From the NCBI GenBank assembly GCA_016207825.1, contig JACQZI010000008.1, positions 62,001 to 126,000 of the forward strand: 64,000 bases of DNA, in the 5' to 3' direction. This document shows positions 43,855 to 53,060 of the stretch, in pieces (positions within the stretch are counted from its first letter, which is position 1; each line of letters begins with the position of its first letter). The notes below the pieces were generated by a model that had not been told where the DNA came from, made no database searches, and was given only the letters and a program-made list of their open reading frames with translations. The stretch comes from Planctomycetota bacterium (GTDB lineage: Bacteria > Planctomycetota > MHYJ01 > JACQXL01 > JACQZI01). Made by a program: the position numbers and the translations under genes.

Positions 43855-43895
43855 CCCCGACATTATGTCGGGGCCGAGGCTCGCCCATGCGGGCG
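43855..43895. repeat. Composite palindromic element
   Basis: CCCCGACATTATGTCGGGG (43855-43873), the junction CCGAGGCTC and CGCCCATGCGGGCG (43882-43895) repeat the order of units seen at 25729-25805. Confidence 0.75.
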
Positions 43896-44181
43896 GCCGA
43901 AACATCGCCTAAGATGTCCCTGCCGACGGCGGGAACAAACAACCTGTATTTAGCCGGTTTTTTTATTGCCTGCCCCCCAGCCCGACAGAGTCGTTCTGGC
44001 GGGGTTCCGCAGGCGGGTTAGCGCAGGCACGGGGTTTTCGGGGGCACCTTACTCATCTCGATTATCAATAGCACTTCTTACATCAGTGTAAACAGGGTTA
44101 TAGAAAAATTGGCATATTCCTGTCAAGCAAAAATTAAGCCACAGGCTAAGCCGCAAGCTTTACCTTTTCATTCTAATTATA

Positions 44182-44211
44182 TTGACAGTTCCCTTTTCTT
44201 CATGGTATAGG
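44182..44211 (+). promoter_or_regulatory. Promoter of hutU
   Basis: TTGACA at 44182-44187 and TATAGG at 44206-44211 are 18 bases apart. The predicted start near 44217 leaves a leader of about 100 bases that contains alternative hairpins. Confidence 0.6.
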
Positions 44212-44219
44212 AAATTGCA

Positions 44220-44300
44220 AACACGAAATCACGAGACTAAAACACGGAAACGCGAAAGATTACCATTTCGTGATTTCGTAGCATTCAGCGCTTTCGTGTT
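44220..44300 (+). promoter_or_regulatory. hutU leader with two mutually exclusive hairpins
   Basis: ACGAAATCACGA (44223-44234) pairs perfectly with TCGTGATTTCGT (44268-44279). AACGCGAAAG (44249-44258) pairs with CTTTCGTGTT (44291-44300), which ends just before the AAGGAG Shine-Dalgarno near 44303. The two stems cross, so they exclude each other or form a pseudoknot. The region is also a CACGAAA word array like 28199-28280, so the pairing may be a by-product of repeat structure. Confidence 0.4.
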
Positions 44301-44318
44301 AAAAGGAGATTAAAATAT

Positions 44319-45980
44319 ATGACATCATATGAATATAAGCCGGTCAAAGCCCCGCGCGGAACAAAACTCACCTGTAAATCATGGCAGACCGAAGCGCCCA
44401 TGCGCATGCTGATGAATAATCTCGACCCCGATGTTGCCGAAGACCCGAAAAACCTGGTCGTCTACGGCGGTTCGGGCCGCGCCGCCCGCAGTTGGGAAGC
44501 TTTTCACAATATTGTCAGCACCCTTAAGAAGCTGGAAATGGATGAGACTCTGCTGATTCAATCCGGAAAGCCGGTGGCGGTTTTTCCGACCCATGAATTC
44601 GCTCCCAGGGTGATTATTGCCAACAGCCTTCTTGTGCCTGCCTGGGCGAATTGGGATTATTTCCGTAAACTCGAAGCGATGGGATTAATAATGTATGGGC
44701 AGATGACCGCCGGCAGTTGGATTTATATTGGCACACAGGGAATCCTTCAGGGAACTTACGAAACCTTTGCCGCGGCCGCACAGAAGCATTTTAAGAGTGA
44801 TTTAACCGGCAGGCTTGTGGTTTCAGCCGGATTAGGCGGAATGGGCGGCGCTCAGCCATTGTCCGTAACCATGAATAACGGTGTTTTTATCGGAGTGGAA
44901 GTTGACCGAAGCAGGATTGAGCGCCGCATTAAAACAGGGTATTGCGATGTCATGCTGGAAAACCTTGACAGCGCTTTGAAGATGGCTGCCGAAGCGCAAA
45001 AAGCCAAAAAGCCGCTTTCCATAGGATTGGTCGGGAATGCCGCCGATATTATTCCAGAACTCGCCCGTCGCAATATCGTTCCGGATATCCTGACAGACCA
45101 GACCAGCGCGCATGATACGCTTAACGGGTATGTTCCGAATAAGATGTCGTTGGAAGAAGCAAAGCGATTAAGGAAATCAAACCCAAAAGAATATGTAAAG
45201 CGTTCTGTCGCGGCGATAGTCGAGCATGTCAAAGGGATGCTGGCATTGCAGAAAAAAGGAAGCGTAACATTTGATTACGGCAATAACCTGCGCCAGGAGG
45301 CAAAGATGGGCGGAGTGGAAAACGCCTTTGATTATCCCGGATTTGTTCCGGCATATATCAGGGATTTATTCTGCCAGGGAAAAGGCCCTTTCAGGTGGGT
45401 GGCGCTTTCCGGTGACCCGAAAGATATTCATACCACGGACGAAGTGATCAAGAAAGAATTTAAGGATAACCATGCCCTTGTTCATTGGATAAATATGGCG
45501 CAGCAAAAAGTCAAGTTCCAGGGGTTGCCTGCCCGCATATGCTGGCTTGGGCAGGGTGACCGGGCCAAATTCGGCGCCGTTATTAACAAGCTGGTTGCCA
45601 GCGGTAAAATATCCGCCCCGATAGCCATCGGACGCGACCATCTTGATACCGGTTCGGTTGCTTCGCCTAACCGCGAGACCGAAAGCATGAAAGATGGTAG
45701 CGATGCCATTGCCGATTGGCCGGTATTAAACGCGCTTCTTAACGCCTCAGGCGGGGCGACTTGGGTTTCCGTCCATCACGGCGGGGGAGTGGGCATCGGT
45801 TATTCTATCCATGCCGGCATGGTCATTGTAGCAGACGGGACTAAGCTGGCTGAAAAGAAACTATCATTGGTTTTGAACAACGACCCGGGAATCGGGGTTG
45901 CCCGCCATGCTGATGCCGGATATGAAATTGCAATTAATACCGCCAGGAAACACAAAATAAAACTCCCTTCGATAAAATAG
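44319..45980 (+). CDS. hutU: Urocanate hydratase
   Basis: A 553-residue NAD-dependent enzyme of histidine breakdown (urocanate to imidazolonepropionate). [32 protein letters not shown] near 28-60, [24 protein letters not shown] near 128, the NAD-binding [23 protein letters not shown] near 167-190, and [18 protein letters not shown] and the active-site region ([16 protein letters not shown]) are present. The C-terminal [23 protein letters not shown] is intact. AAGGAG precedes ATG 44319. Other hut genes are not in the window. Confidence 0.98.
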   Translation: MTSYEYKPVKAPRGTKLTCKSWQTEAPMRMLMNNLDPDVAEDPKNLVVYGGSGRAARSWEAFHNIVSTLKKLEMDETLLIQSGKPVAVFPTHEFAPRVIIANSLLVPAWANWDYFRKLEAMGLIMYGQMTAGSWIYIGTQGILQGTYETFAAAAQKHFKSDLTGRLVVSAGLGGMGGAQPLSVTMNNGVFIGVEVDRSRIERRIKTGYCDVMLENLDSALKMAAEAQKAKKPLSIGLVGNAADIIPELARRNIVPDILTDQTSAHDTLNGYVPNKMSLEEAKRLRKSNPKEYVKRSVAAIVEHVKGMLALQKKGSVTFDYGNNLRQEAKMGGVENAFDYPGFVPAYIRDLFCQGKGPFRWVALSGDPKDIHTTDEVIKKEFKDNHALVHWINMAQQKVKFQGLPARICWLGQGDRAKFGAVINKLVASGKISAPIAIGRDHLDTGSVASPNRETESMKDGSDAIADWPVLNALLNASGGATWVSVHHGGGVGIGYSIHAGMVIVADGTKLAEKKLSLVLNNDPGIGVARHADAGYEIAINTARKHKIKLPSIK

Positions 45981-46110
45981 GAAGTGGGGTAAAGCAGCTT
46001 CGATATTTTGTCTAGAAGGGTGCAATCTCTGTGCGTTAATCCAAGTAAATATTTCAGTTGAAACATTCATCTTGACAACAATCCCATTTTAAATTACAAA
46101 TGAGGGTATT

Positions 46111-48081
46111 GTGAAACGCAAGAAGTTATCTGAATATCTCACCCAAATCAAAGTAGCTTTGGGTAAAAAAGATGATTTTAAAGTAAAACGATATGGTGAG
46201 ATTGCCCTAAAAAAAATATCCGGCCTTTCTTTTTCCCCTGTTGAGGAATATGAGTTTTATGATGTTTTGGGGTCTGTTTACTATAATCTGTCTGAATTTT
46301 CCAAGTCACTGGATATGTTTTACAAGGCGCATTTAGCGGCACTGAAGCATCGTTTTAAACCGGCTGAAATCTGTTATCCTTTACTTAGGATGGCCCATAA
46401 TTTCCTGGTTATCGGAAACATCAAAGAGGCTTTTGAGCAATTCCAAAAGGCGGAAAAATATTATCAAAAATATGGTGATGGTGTTTTCCCTATGACCAGA
46501 GTGAGATATTTTACCGTTCTTCTTGGGTTGGGATATTGCTATTTGCATAAGGGAGAGCTTGAAAAAGCGAATGAAATAGTGGATACAAAAATTCCGGAAA
46601 TTTTACAATCTTTAGACTACAAATTCGCGCCAATGGATTATAACCACCTTAAAGGCGAGTATTTAATGGCTGTAAAAGAATATCATAAAGCCAAAGATGC
46701 GTTTAATGAATGCGTTAAAGTCGGCGACCAATTTAATTTTCCACGCGGGTCTCTTGAAGCTAAAACCCACCTCGCCGCAATTGAAGTAATGGAAAATAAT
46801 ATCGATTCGGCATCCCGCATTCTGCAGAGGATTATTAATGAGTCGAAACGTTTGAAATTAAATGATCTTGTTTGTGAAGCATCACTTATGCTCAGTAAGA
46901 TTTACTTTATTAAAAATATCCCTGAAAAAGCCATGTTGGTGGAAAAAAGAATCAAGCCGGTTTTAGCCAAGCTTGATATGATTTGGCTTTACGAAAAAAC
47001 AAGAGAATTTGATAGGCTGTATCGCCAGTTAGATATTAAAAATGATAAAAATTATTCTATGGCAAAAACCCCGGAAGTTCTGATTGATGTCTTAAAACAG
47101 CGCCAGGGTTTATTGCCATATCGAAAGGTTGTTATAGGGAATTCGGTGGTTATGCAGGATGTTTATAATTTAATAGAAAAGATTGCGCCGACAGATTTAC
47201 CGGTTTTGATACAGGGTGAAACAGGGACAGGTAAAGAGCTTGTGGCTAATATTATTCATCAGAACAGCTTGCGCGCGAATGCGCATTGCCTGGCTTTTAA
47301 CAGTGGGGCTTTACCGGAAACCTTGATAGAAAGCCACCTTTTTGGTTATACTAAAGGTGCTTTTACCGGAGCTGCCGGTGATAGCAAAGGATATATAGAA
47401 CTCGCCTCAGGCGGAACGCTTTTTGTGGATGAGATTGCTAATATGCCGCCATCCATGCAGCAGAAACTATTGCGCATCTTGGAGGAAAAACTTTTGTGGC
47501 AGCTAGGAGCACAGAAGCCGATTCAGATAAATACACGTTTTATCTTTGCCAGCAATCAGAATATTGAACAAATGGTCCGGCAAAAACTATTCCGGGAAGA
47601 TTTGTTTTATAGAATAAATACTATAGTTATTAATCTTCCGCATTTACGCAACCGCAAGGAGGATATTCCTATTCTGGTCCAACACTTTCTCTCGAAACAT
47701 TCTTCTGCTAAAATCAGTAACCTGCCTGTAATTTCCCCTTCGGCAATGCAACTTTTGATTGCCTATCCCTGGCCAGGTAATGTTCGTGAATTGGAAAATG
47801 AAATAAAGAGGATATATGTTTTATATCCGGGGAATGGGGAAATCAATGAGTCTATGCTTTCCGAACCCATACGTCGTTACAAAAATGGTATTGGGTCATC
47901 TAATGCGAAAACCCTCAAGGAGTTGACAGAATTATACCAGAAGAATATCATTACCGAGGCTTTACAAAGTTTTGGAGGCAGTGTCAGCCAGGCAGCGCGG
48001 GCTCTTGGATATGATAGGGTTAATCTTTACCGGAAGATGAAGCAATTAAAAATGATTTCATCTAAAATGTTACCAAAATGA
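46111..48081 (+). CDS. Sigma-54-dependent transcriptional activator with N-terminal TPR sensor domain
   Basis: A 656-residue bacterial enhancer-binding protein. The N-terminal half (about 1-310) is a chain of TPR-like helical pairs instead of a receiver or PAS domain. The AAA+ domain has Walker A QGETGTGKELVA near 368-379, the sigma-54-contacting GAFTGA in YTKGAFTGAAGDSKG near 413-425, Walker B GGTLFVDEIANMP, and the arginine region FREDLFYRIN. A Fis-type helix-turn-helix ends the protein (GSVSQAARALGYDRVNLYRKMKQL, about 621-645). All residues needed for sigma-54 activation are seen. The start is GTG with GAGGG before it; a weaker TTGACA/TACAAA pair at 46072-46100 may be its promoter. Immediately downstream are an inverted repeat and a -24/-12 promoter. 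Confidence 0.93.
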   Translation: MKRKKLSEYLTQIKVALGKKDDFKVKRYGEIALKKISGLSFSPVEEYEFYDVLGSVYYNLSEFSKSLDMFYKAHLAALKHRFKPAEICYPLLRMAHNFLVIGNIKEAFEQFQKAEKYYQKYGDGVFPMTRVRYFTVLLGLGYCYLHKGELEKANEIVDTKIPEILQSLDYKFAPMDYNHLKGEYLMAVKEYHKAKDAFNECVKVGDQFNFPRGSLEAKTHLAAIEVMENNIDSASRILQRIINESKRLKLNDLVCEASLMLSKIYFIKNIPEKAMLVEKRIKPVLAKLDMIWLYEKTREFDRLYRQLDIKNDKNYSMAKTPEVLIDVLKQRQGLLPYRKVVIGNSVVMQDVYNLIEKIAPTDLPVLIQGETGTGKELVANIIHQNSLRANAHCLAFNSGALPETLIESHLFGYTKGAFTGAAGDSKGYIELASGGTLFVDEIANMPPSMQQKLLRILEEKLLWQLGAQKPIQINTRFIFASNQNIEQMVRQKLFREDLFYRINTIVINLPHLRNRKEDIPILVQHFLSKHSSAKISNLPVISPSAMQLLIAYPWPGNVRELENEIKRIYVLYPGNGEINESMLSEPIRRYKNGIGSSNAKTLKELTELYQKNIITEALQSFGGSVSQAARALGYDRVNLYRKMKQLKMISSKMLPK

Positions 48082-48086
48082 AACAA

Positions 48087-48107
48087 CTATAGTCGTTTTG
48101 ACTACAG
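48087..48107 (+). promoter_or_regulatory. Candidate upstream activating site for the sigma-54 activator
   Basis: CTATAGTC-GTTTT-GACTACAG is an 8-bp inverted repeat with one mismatch, six bases after the activator stop codon and about 100 bases upstream of the -24 element. Size and spacing suit a Fis-type dimer-binding enhancer. Binding is inferred only from position and symmetry. Confidence 0.4.
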
Positions 48108-48208
48108 ACTGCATATAAGTTGCATTTACCTTTATACCCCCTCGCATTCTAACGCCTTGTTTTTCAACACGTTATAATATCGTATTCAATGCTTGGTTTT
48201 GGCTTATA

Positions 48209-48225
48209 TTGGCACGAAATTTGCT
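48209..48225 (+). promoter_or_regulatory. Sigma-54 (-24/-12) promoter
   Basis: TTGGCACGAAATTTGCT matches the consensus TGGCAC-N5-TTGCT exactly. Transcription should start near 48237, about 40 bases before the small protein gene at 48276. The adjacent upstream gene encodes a sigma-54 activator. Confidence 0.88.
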
Positions 48226-48275
48226 ATAATGATTATATATTATGTAAATGGAAATTTATGTAAATAAGGAGATTT

Positions 48276-48533
48276 ATGAGTAAAAGTGTTGCAGGGACTC
48301 TTAATGTAGAAACCAAGAACCCCGTTTGCCCCCCGTTAACAACTGGGGATATTGTCACTCTTCGAGGTAAGCCAATGGTTAAAATAATAAAACCCGGTAA
48401 CAAGAACGCTGGGAGAGAATTACGCCTGACACAAAAGGAAGAATGGGTTTATTTGTCCATCCAGGATAATTCCAACGAACATTACTTCTTTGATGGGGAG
48501 CATCTTGTCGGTTGGAAGAAAACTAAAAGATGA
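48276..48533 (+). CDS. Small cytosolic protein, first gene of the sigma-54 operon
   Basis: An 85-residue protein with no signal peptide or membrane segment. The core TTGDIVTLRGKPMVKIIKPGNKNAGRELRLTQKEEWVYLSIQDNSNEHYFFDGEHLVGWKKTKR suggests a small beta-barrel; no family is recognised. AAGGAG precedes ATG 48276 by five bases, so translation is well supported. It lies directly after the sigma-54 promoter and ends 22 bases before the first large secreted protein of the operon. It could be a regulator or chaperone of the secreted products, which is a guess. Confidence 0.75.
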   Translation: MSKSVAGTLNVETKNPVCPPLTTGDIVTLRGKPMVKIIKPGNKNAGRELRLTQKEEWVYLSIQDNSNEHYFFDGEHLVGWKKTKR

Positions 48534-48555
48534 ACTTTTAAAAGGAGGAAAATAT

Positions 48556-50571
48556 ATGGGGGAAAGCATTTGTTTTATTGATCGTCGTAAATTGATTAAA
48601 TCCTTTAAAATTTTTAGTGTCAACCTTGCCATTCTTTTAATAGTGTACTCTTTATCTTTTGCAGATAACTGGTCAGAGACTACCTTTACAGAAGGCGTTT
48701 TTACCTCAACCATGGCGGCTAATGATAATAATAACCTTACGCTATACTCAAGCGGTATTCGAAAAGTTAATACGGGAAGGACAGGCGACGCTGACATTAT
48801 GCTGAATTCCGGCGGAACCAGGCATTTAACACGCGATTCTAACAATGTCCTTCATATTGTCTGGGAAACGGGCGGTTATGTTTATTATTCTTCCTCAAGT
48901 AATGAAGGCACGACCTGGGCGGCGGCGACCACCGTTTGGAATACCAATACTAATATTATATGTTCTGATATTATTGTGGACGGTAATAATAATATCCATT
49001 GTGTTTTTGCATATAATGCCAGTGATGATAACAGGATGTATCACAGGAGAAAAACTGCCGCAGGCGCATGGGATGCGACCCGTACAGTAAATGCCGGGCA
49101 TGCTTCTTCGGACGAGGCAATATATATGCCCCAGTCTGTTGTAGATTCCGCGAATACGCTTTATATAATTTATGACCGCGCCCACTATAGAGGTTACGGG
49201 ATGAAATCGTTTGATGGCGCTAACTGGAGCGCCGTAACGGCAATATATGACCAGGGTAGTAATGATGCTTATTACCAGGCGGCTCAAGCAATAGGCACCA
49301 ATTTGTATCATATCTCCCGTATGTCTAGCGATCAATATTATTATTTTATCAGGCGGACCGGCGGCGCTTGGGTTACTCCTCATGTGGCAATAACTAATTT
49401 TAAGGCGCTCTATCCTTCTATGATTGTGGATAAAGACGATAATATCTGGGTTTTTCTGAATGATATTACATCCAGTCCATATCCTTTAAAAGCCCGAAAA
49501 TATACGGTATCTACCAATACATGGGATGCTGCCTGGACAACCATAGATTCCGGGGCGTCTTCTTGCGCCTATCCTTCGGCTACGGTGAATTCAGCGGGTG
49601 ATATCTATGTTTTTTATAATATAGGAGCTAATATATATTATAAAGTGAGGAATTATTCCACAGGCGTTTGGGGAGCAAGGACTCAGTTGACAGACAGTGC
49701 TACAGACGGTGCTTGTTACTTTCCAAATGTAAAATACCAGCGATATAACCATCATCTGCCGGACAAAATTGAATTAACATGCCGTCAAGGGGCAGGAGCT
49801 CCTTATAACATATATTATATAGCTATTGACAATTCTTATGTCGCTACAGGCACCTATATTTCATCGGCGATTACTGCCGCGGATGTTTCTTACTGGGGAT
49901 TTTTGAATTATACCATTGTCTCTCCTGCCAATACGGCTTTAACCGTAGATGTATTAAATTCATCTGATAATTCGTTGTTGGTGGCGAGTGTTCCTTCCGG
50001 CACTAATTTACAAGAGGCATATCCCGCGACATTTAACGGAATTAGCGGTATAAAACTCAGGGCGAATTTATCAACATCTGACCAAGAGTGCACGCCGACC
50101 TTATCAGATTGGAGGATAGATTATTACTCCGGGACAGTGGTTACCACTACCAACTGGGTGGATTTAATTAACGGCGCTCCCATACGGATGGGGCAATCGG
50201 TTGCCATGGTGAAATTCGATATGAAAACCGTTTCCGGAGCGTCTTACTGGAAAAAGATAAGGATAGATAAAGGGTTAAAAACATATACCAATATTGCCTG
50301 CCCTGATAGCAAAATAGAAATTCAAATATGGTGTGAAAATAACGGTAACGGTTTTTGGGATATCGGCGATATGTTTATTGCAAAGGATTCATTCGGAAGC
50401 GGTGTTGCCTGGATTAATACGAAACGATGGCTGGTGACGACTACTTCCAAGACTTACTATATTGTTTACAAGCTGTCAAGCGATATCGGCGGGGGACAAA
50501 GGGCTGGAGTAAAAATATTAGATAGCAGTTATCTTGAATTTGAGAATGCGACATGCGTAGGCGTTCCTTAA
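48556..50571 (+). CDS. Secreted protein with repeat propeller and shared C-terminal domain
   Basis: A 671-residue protein with a signal peptide (RRKLIKSFKIFSVNLAILLIVYSLSFA) and mature start DNWSETTFTEGVF. The central part (about 60-430) has BNR/propeller-like repeats (DSNNVLHIVWETGGYVYYSSSSNEGTTWAAA; DKDDNIWVFLNDI; NSAGDIYVFYN). The last 230 residues (TGTYISSAITAADVSYWGFL to YLEFENATCVGVP) are closely shared with the next protein. The region KIEIQIWCENNGNGFWDIGDMFIAKDSF looks like a distinct small beta domain. Start ATG 48556 has AAAGGAGG seven bases before it. Probably displayed at or beyond the outer surface. Confidence 0.85.
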   Translation: MGESICFIDRRKLIKSFKIFSVNLAILLIVYSLSFADNWSETTFTEGVFTSTMAANDNNNLTLYSSGIRKVNTGRTGDADIMLNSGGTRHLTRDSNNVLHIVWETGGYVYYSSSSNEGTTWAAATTVWNTNTNIICSDIIVDGNNNIHCVFAYNASDDNRMYHRRKTAAGAWDATRTVNAGHASSDEAIYMPQSVVDSANTLYIIYDRAHYRGYGMKSFDGANWSAVTAIYDQGSNDAYYQAAQAIGTNLYHISRMSSDQYYYFIRRTGGAWVTPHVAITNFKALYPSMIVDKDDNIWVFLNDITSSPYPLKARKYTVSTNTWDAAWTTIDSGASSCAYPSATVNSAGDIYVFYNIGANIYYKVRNYSTGVWGARTQLTDSATDGACYFPNVKYQRYNHHLPDKIELTCRQGAGAPYNIYYIAIDNSYVATGTYISSAITAADVSYWGFLNYTIVSPANTALTVDVLNSSDNSLLVASVPSGTNLQEAYPATFNGISGIKLRANLSTSDQECTPTLSDWRIDYYSGTVVTTTNWVDLINGAPIRMGQSVAMVKFDMKTVSGASYWKKIRIDKGLKTYTNIACPDSKIEIQIWCENNGNGFWDIGDMFIAKDSFGSGVAWINTKRWLVTTTSKTYYIVYKLSSDIGGGQRAGVKILDSSYLEFENATCVGVP

Positions 50572-50591
50572 TATGAAAAATAATCGCCGGA

Positions 50592-50790
50592 ATCCCGACC
50601 GAAGCGTCGGGTTATCGGTGTGCCATAAATCAAGGAGCTTTATGAGAAACTGGAATTTAATAATTGTGAAGCGAAGCGCCCCCTACGGCCGAAGGTCCCT
50701 ATTATCTGGTGCCCTGTTCGGCCGAGCGCTCACGACGAAGACCGTAATGAAATGGAGCGGGGGAGTCCCGATTCTCATCGGGGGGATTTG
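50592..50790. repeat. Palindromic elements around and inside the 5' end of the Gly-rich gene
   Basis: TCCCGACCGAAGCGTCGGG (50593-50611) lies in the leader. Within the coding region, GCGAAGCGC-type (about 50669-50680), CGGCCGAAGG/TTCGGCCGA and TCCCGATTCTCATCGGGGG (about 50776-50795) hairpins encode the extra N-terminal residues before the hydrophobic signal segment. The units match the dispersed palindrome families. Confidence 0.6.
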
Positions 50791-52990
50791 TTTGGTAATT
50801 GTGTTTTGGTCATTGAAATTTGCGCCGCCTCTGGCGGCGGATTCCTGGTCACAGACGACCTTTACCGATGGAACATTTTCCGATACGGTGACATCTACCG
50901 GAGCGGCTGACGTTAAGTTGAAAAATGATATGGATATCAGCACCATCGGCAATGGTTCTGATGGTGCAATAACGATAGCCGCTTCCAAAAATATTAATAC
51001 AGATATTATTGCCTCTGAACGGACGGCCGCCGATGGCGTTAACTGGCAAATTTCAAATGATGTTGCTTCAGGGCAGGCTACGATTTCATCAGGAGTTGCA
51101 AGACCGAACGGATTTGCCATCGGAGATGAAATCATGATAATTAATCTTAAAGGCACATCGGGCAATTATGCCGGTGTGGGATTATATGAGTTTAAAAGAA
51201 TTACCGCGCTTCCTGATGGCACTTCTATTACGGTCAATTCTAATCTGACTAATTCCTATGACGGAACTACCCAGAAGATAATGGTCCAGCGCGTGCCGAA
51301 TTATACTGATGTAACTATTAATGGCGGTATTTCGCTTACCTGCAGTTCCTGGAATGGAATAACCGGAGGGGTTGTTGCATTTAGGTCTAATGGCATAGTC
51401 AGTATCAATGCTACCGGTTATATTGACGCGTCAGGAAAAGGATTTAGGGGCGGCACAGGGGTGGCATATAATGTAAACGCCCCGGCCGGGGAAACACATT
51501 TTGGGGGATTGTATAATTCAGGTGGGGTTCATGGCGCTAACGCTGTGGCTACTGCGAATCCGGGAGGCGGAGGAGGTGGCGGCGGTGCTTCAAGTTTTAC
51601 GGGTGCGTCAGGAACTTCCGGGTCTGCAGGGGGTGGCGGTGGTGGAGCATATTATATGGGTTGGTTTCCCAATGGCGGTGGTGGCGGTGGTGGTGGATAT
51701 GGTTCTATCGGCGTAAACGGCGCAGGGTTTACTATGGGAGCTTCGGCCTCAGGGGTTACTGGTGGAACTGGAGGTAATGGAGGTAGCGGTGCTTCGTATG
51801 CTTATGCAGGCGGTGGAGGCGGAGGCGGAACATATGGGGATTCTCAAACATTAAATAGCCATGCGTATTTAGGCGCAGGCGGCGGCGCAGGAGGAGGAGC
51901 TTTTAGTTGGGCTTCTGATGGCGGTCCCGGTGGTAATGGAGGAACCGGCGGCGGTATTGTTTTTATCGGAGCTAACCAGATTATTTGCGGTAATATTCTG
52001 GCAGACGGCGTCCCAGGAAGCGCAGGGTTAAAGGTTGACCGTGCGGCTCGTGGTGGTGGCGGTGGCGGAGCCGGCGGCTCAATAATAATCATGGCGTATG
52101 ACATACAAAATAATAATTTAATCAGGGCGAATGGTGGAGCAGGCGGAACTTCATCTACTTATGCAGGCGGCGCAGGCGGCGGCGGAAGGACCTATGCCAT
52201 ATATAATTATTTGAACGGTAACGCACCGACTCCAAATTATGCGGTTGGGGCATATTGCGTTGCTCCCGGCACATATATTTCACCCCCAATTACGAGCACC
52301 GTTTTCTATTGGGGCGTCTTGACCTATGCTAAGACCACTCCGGTTGGCACTAATTTGACCGTGGATATATTAAACGCCTCGGATAATTCACTCTTGGTTG
52401 CCAATGTTTTATCAGGGACTGCTTTGTGGGATACCTACCCCTCTACTTTTAACGGTATGACAAGCATTAAATTGAGATGTAATTTTTCTCCTTCAGGTGA
52501 TGGGCAAACACCGACCCTCTCCGATTGGGGAATACATTATACAGGCGGTAATACAACGGTTACCACGTCTAACTGGGCGGATTTGTTGAATGGCAATCCT
52601 GTTAAAATGGGACAATTAATTGCATACGTCAAATTTGATATGCAATCGGCAGGCGGAGCCGCTATCTGGAAACGTTTCCGCGTTGATAAAGGGGTGAAAA
52701 CATACGGCAACATTGCCTGCCCGGATAATAAAATAGAGGTGCAAGTCTGGTGCGAAAATACGGGTAACGGTTTATGGGATGCAGGTGATACATTTATCGC
52801 CAAAGGAAATTTCACCAATGGCGCCTGCTGGCTTAACATGAAGCGCTGGAAAGTAACGATGGCTTCCAGGACATATTATATTGTCTATGAGCTGTCAAAT
52901 GACATTGGCGGTGGCCAGAGGGCGGGAGTAAAAATATTAGATAGTAGTTATCTTGAATTTGAAAATGCTTCGTGTGTAGGGGTTCCTTAA
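50642..52990 (+). CDS. Secreted glycine-rich protein with shared C-terminal domain
   Basis: A 782-residue protein. AAGGAG five bases before ATG 50642 supports this start, although the frame is open for 23 more codons upstream. Residues about 10-45 are encoded by palindromic repeats, then the hydrophobic stretch VPILIGGICLVIVFWSLKFAPPLAADS serves as signal peptide. The mature start DSWSQTTFTDGTF matches the previous protein. A beta-rich part is followed by a Gly-rich region (about 310-560) with runs of six to eight glycines broken by aromatic residues; it does not keep a strict Gly-X-Y period. The last 230 residues match the neighbour's C-terminal domain and end YLEFENASCVGVP. Likely an extracellular adhesin or matrix protein. 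Confidence 0.85.
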   Translation: MRNWNLIIVKRSAPYGRRSLLSGALFGRALTTKTVMKWSGGVPILIGGICLVIVFWSLKFAPPLAADSWSQTTFTDGTFSDTVTSTGAADVKLKNDMDISTIGNGSDGAITIAASKNINTDIIASERTAADGVNWQISNDVASGQATISSGVARPNGFAIGDEIMIINLKGTSGNYAGVGLYEFKRITALPDGTSITVNSNLTNSYDGTTQKIMVQRVPNYTDVTINGGISLTCSSWNGITGGVVAFRSNGIVSINATGYIDASGKGFRGGTGVAYNVNAPAGETHFGGLYNSGGVHGANAVATANPGGGGGGGGASSFTGASGTSGSAGGGGGGAYYMGWFPNGGGGGGGGYGSIGVNGAGFTMGASASGVTGGTGGNGGSGASYAYAGGGGGGGTYGDSQTLNSHAYLGAGGGAGGGAFSWASDGGPGGNGGTGGGIVFIGANQIICGNILADGVPGSAGLKVDRAARGGGGGGAGGSIIIMAYDIQNNNLIRANGGAGGTSSTYAGGAGGGGRTYAIYNYLNGNAPTPNYAVGAYCVAPGTYISPPITSTVFYWGVLTYAKTTPVGTNLTVDILNASDNSLLVANVLSGTALWDTYPSTFNGMTSIKLRCNFSPSGDGQTPTLSDWGIHYTGGNTTVTTSNWADLLNGNPVKMGQLIAYVKFDMQSAGGAAIWKRFRVDKGVKTYGNIACPDNKIEVQVWCENTGNGLWDAGDTFIAKGNFTNGACWLNMKRWKVTMASRTYYIVYELSNDIGGGQRAGVKILDSSYLEFENASCVGVP

Positions 52991-53060
52991 GACGAATTGT
53001 ATCCCGAAAATATTTTAGGGCATATTCGCCCGGTATTTTTATGGTGAAAAAGAGAAATTT

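Larger units (their letters stand above)
43663..44318. other. Repeat-filled spacer between divergent genes
   Basis: No gene is seen in 656 bases. In order it holds the upstream region of the hypothetical gene, a 21-bp tandem array (43703-43807), a chain of palindromic elements (43855-43895, and looser GC hairpins to about 44035), then the hutU promoter (44182-44211) and leader hairpins (44220-44300). Confidence 0.75.

Noticed and set aside
51540-52200. Collagen-like Gly-X-Y repeat in the Gly-rich protein
   Set aside because: Glycines come in runs of up to eight broken irregularly; no three-residue period is kept.
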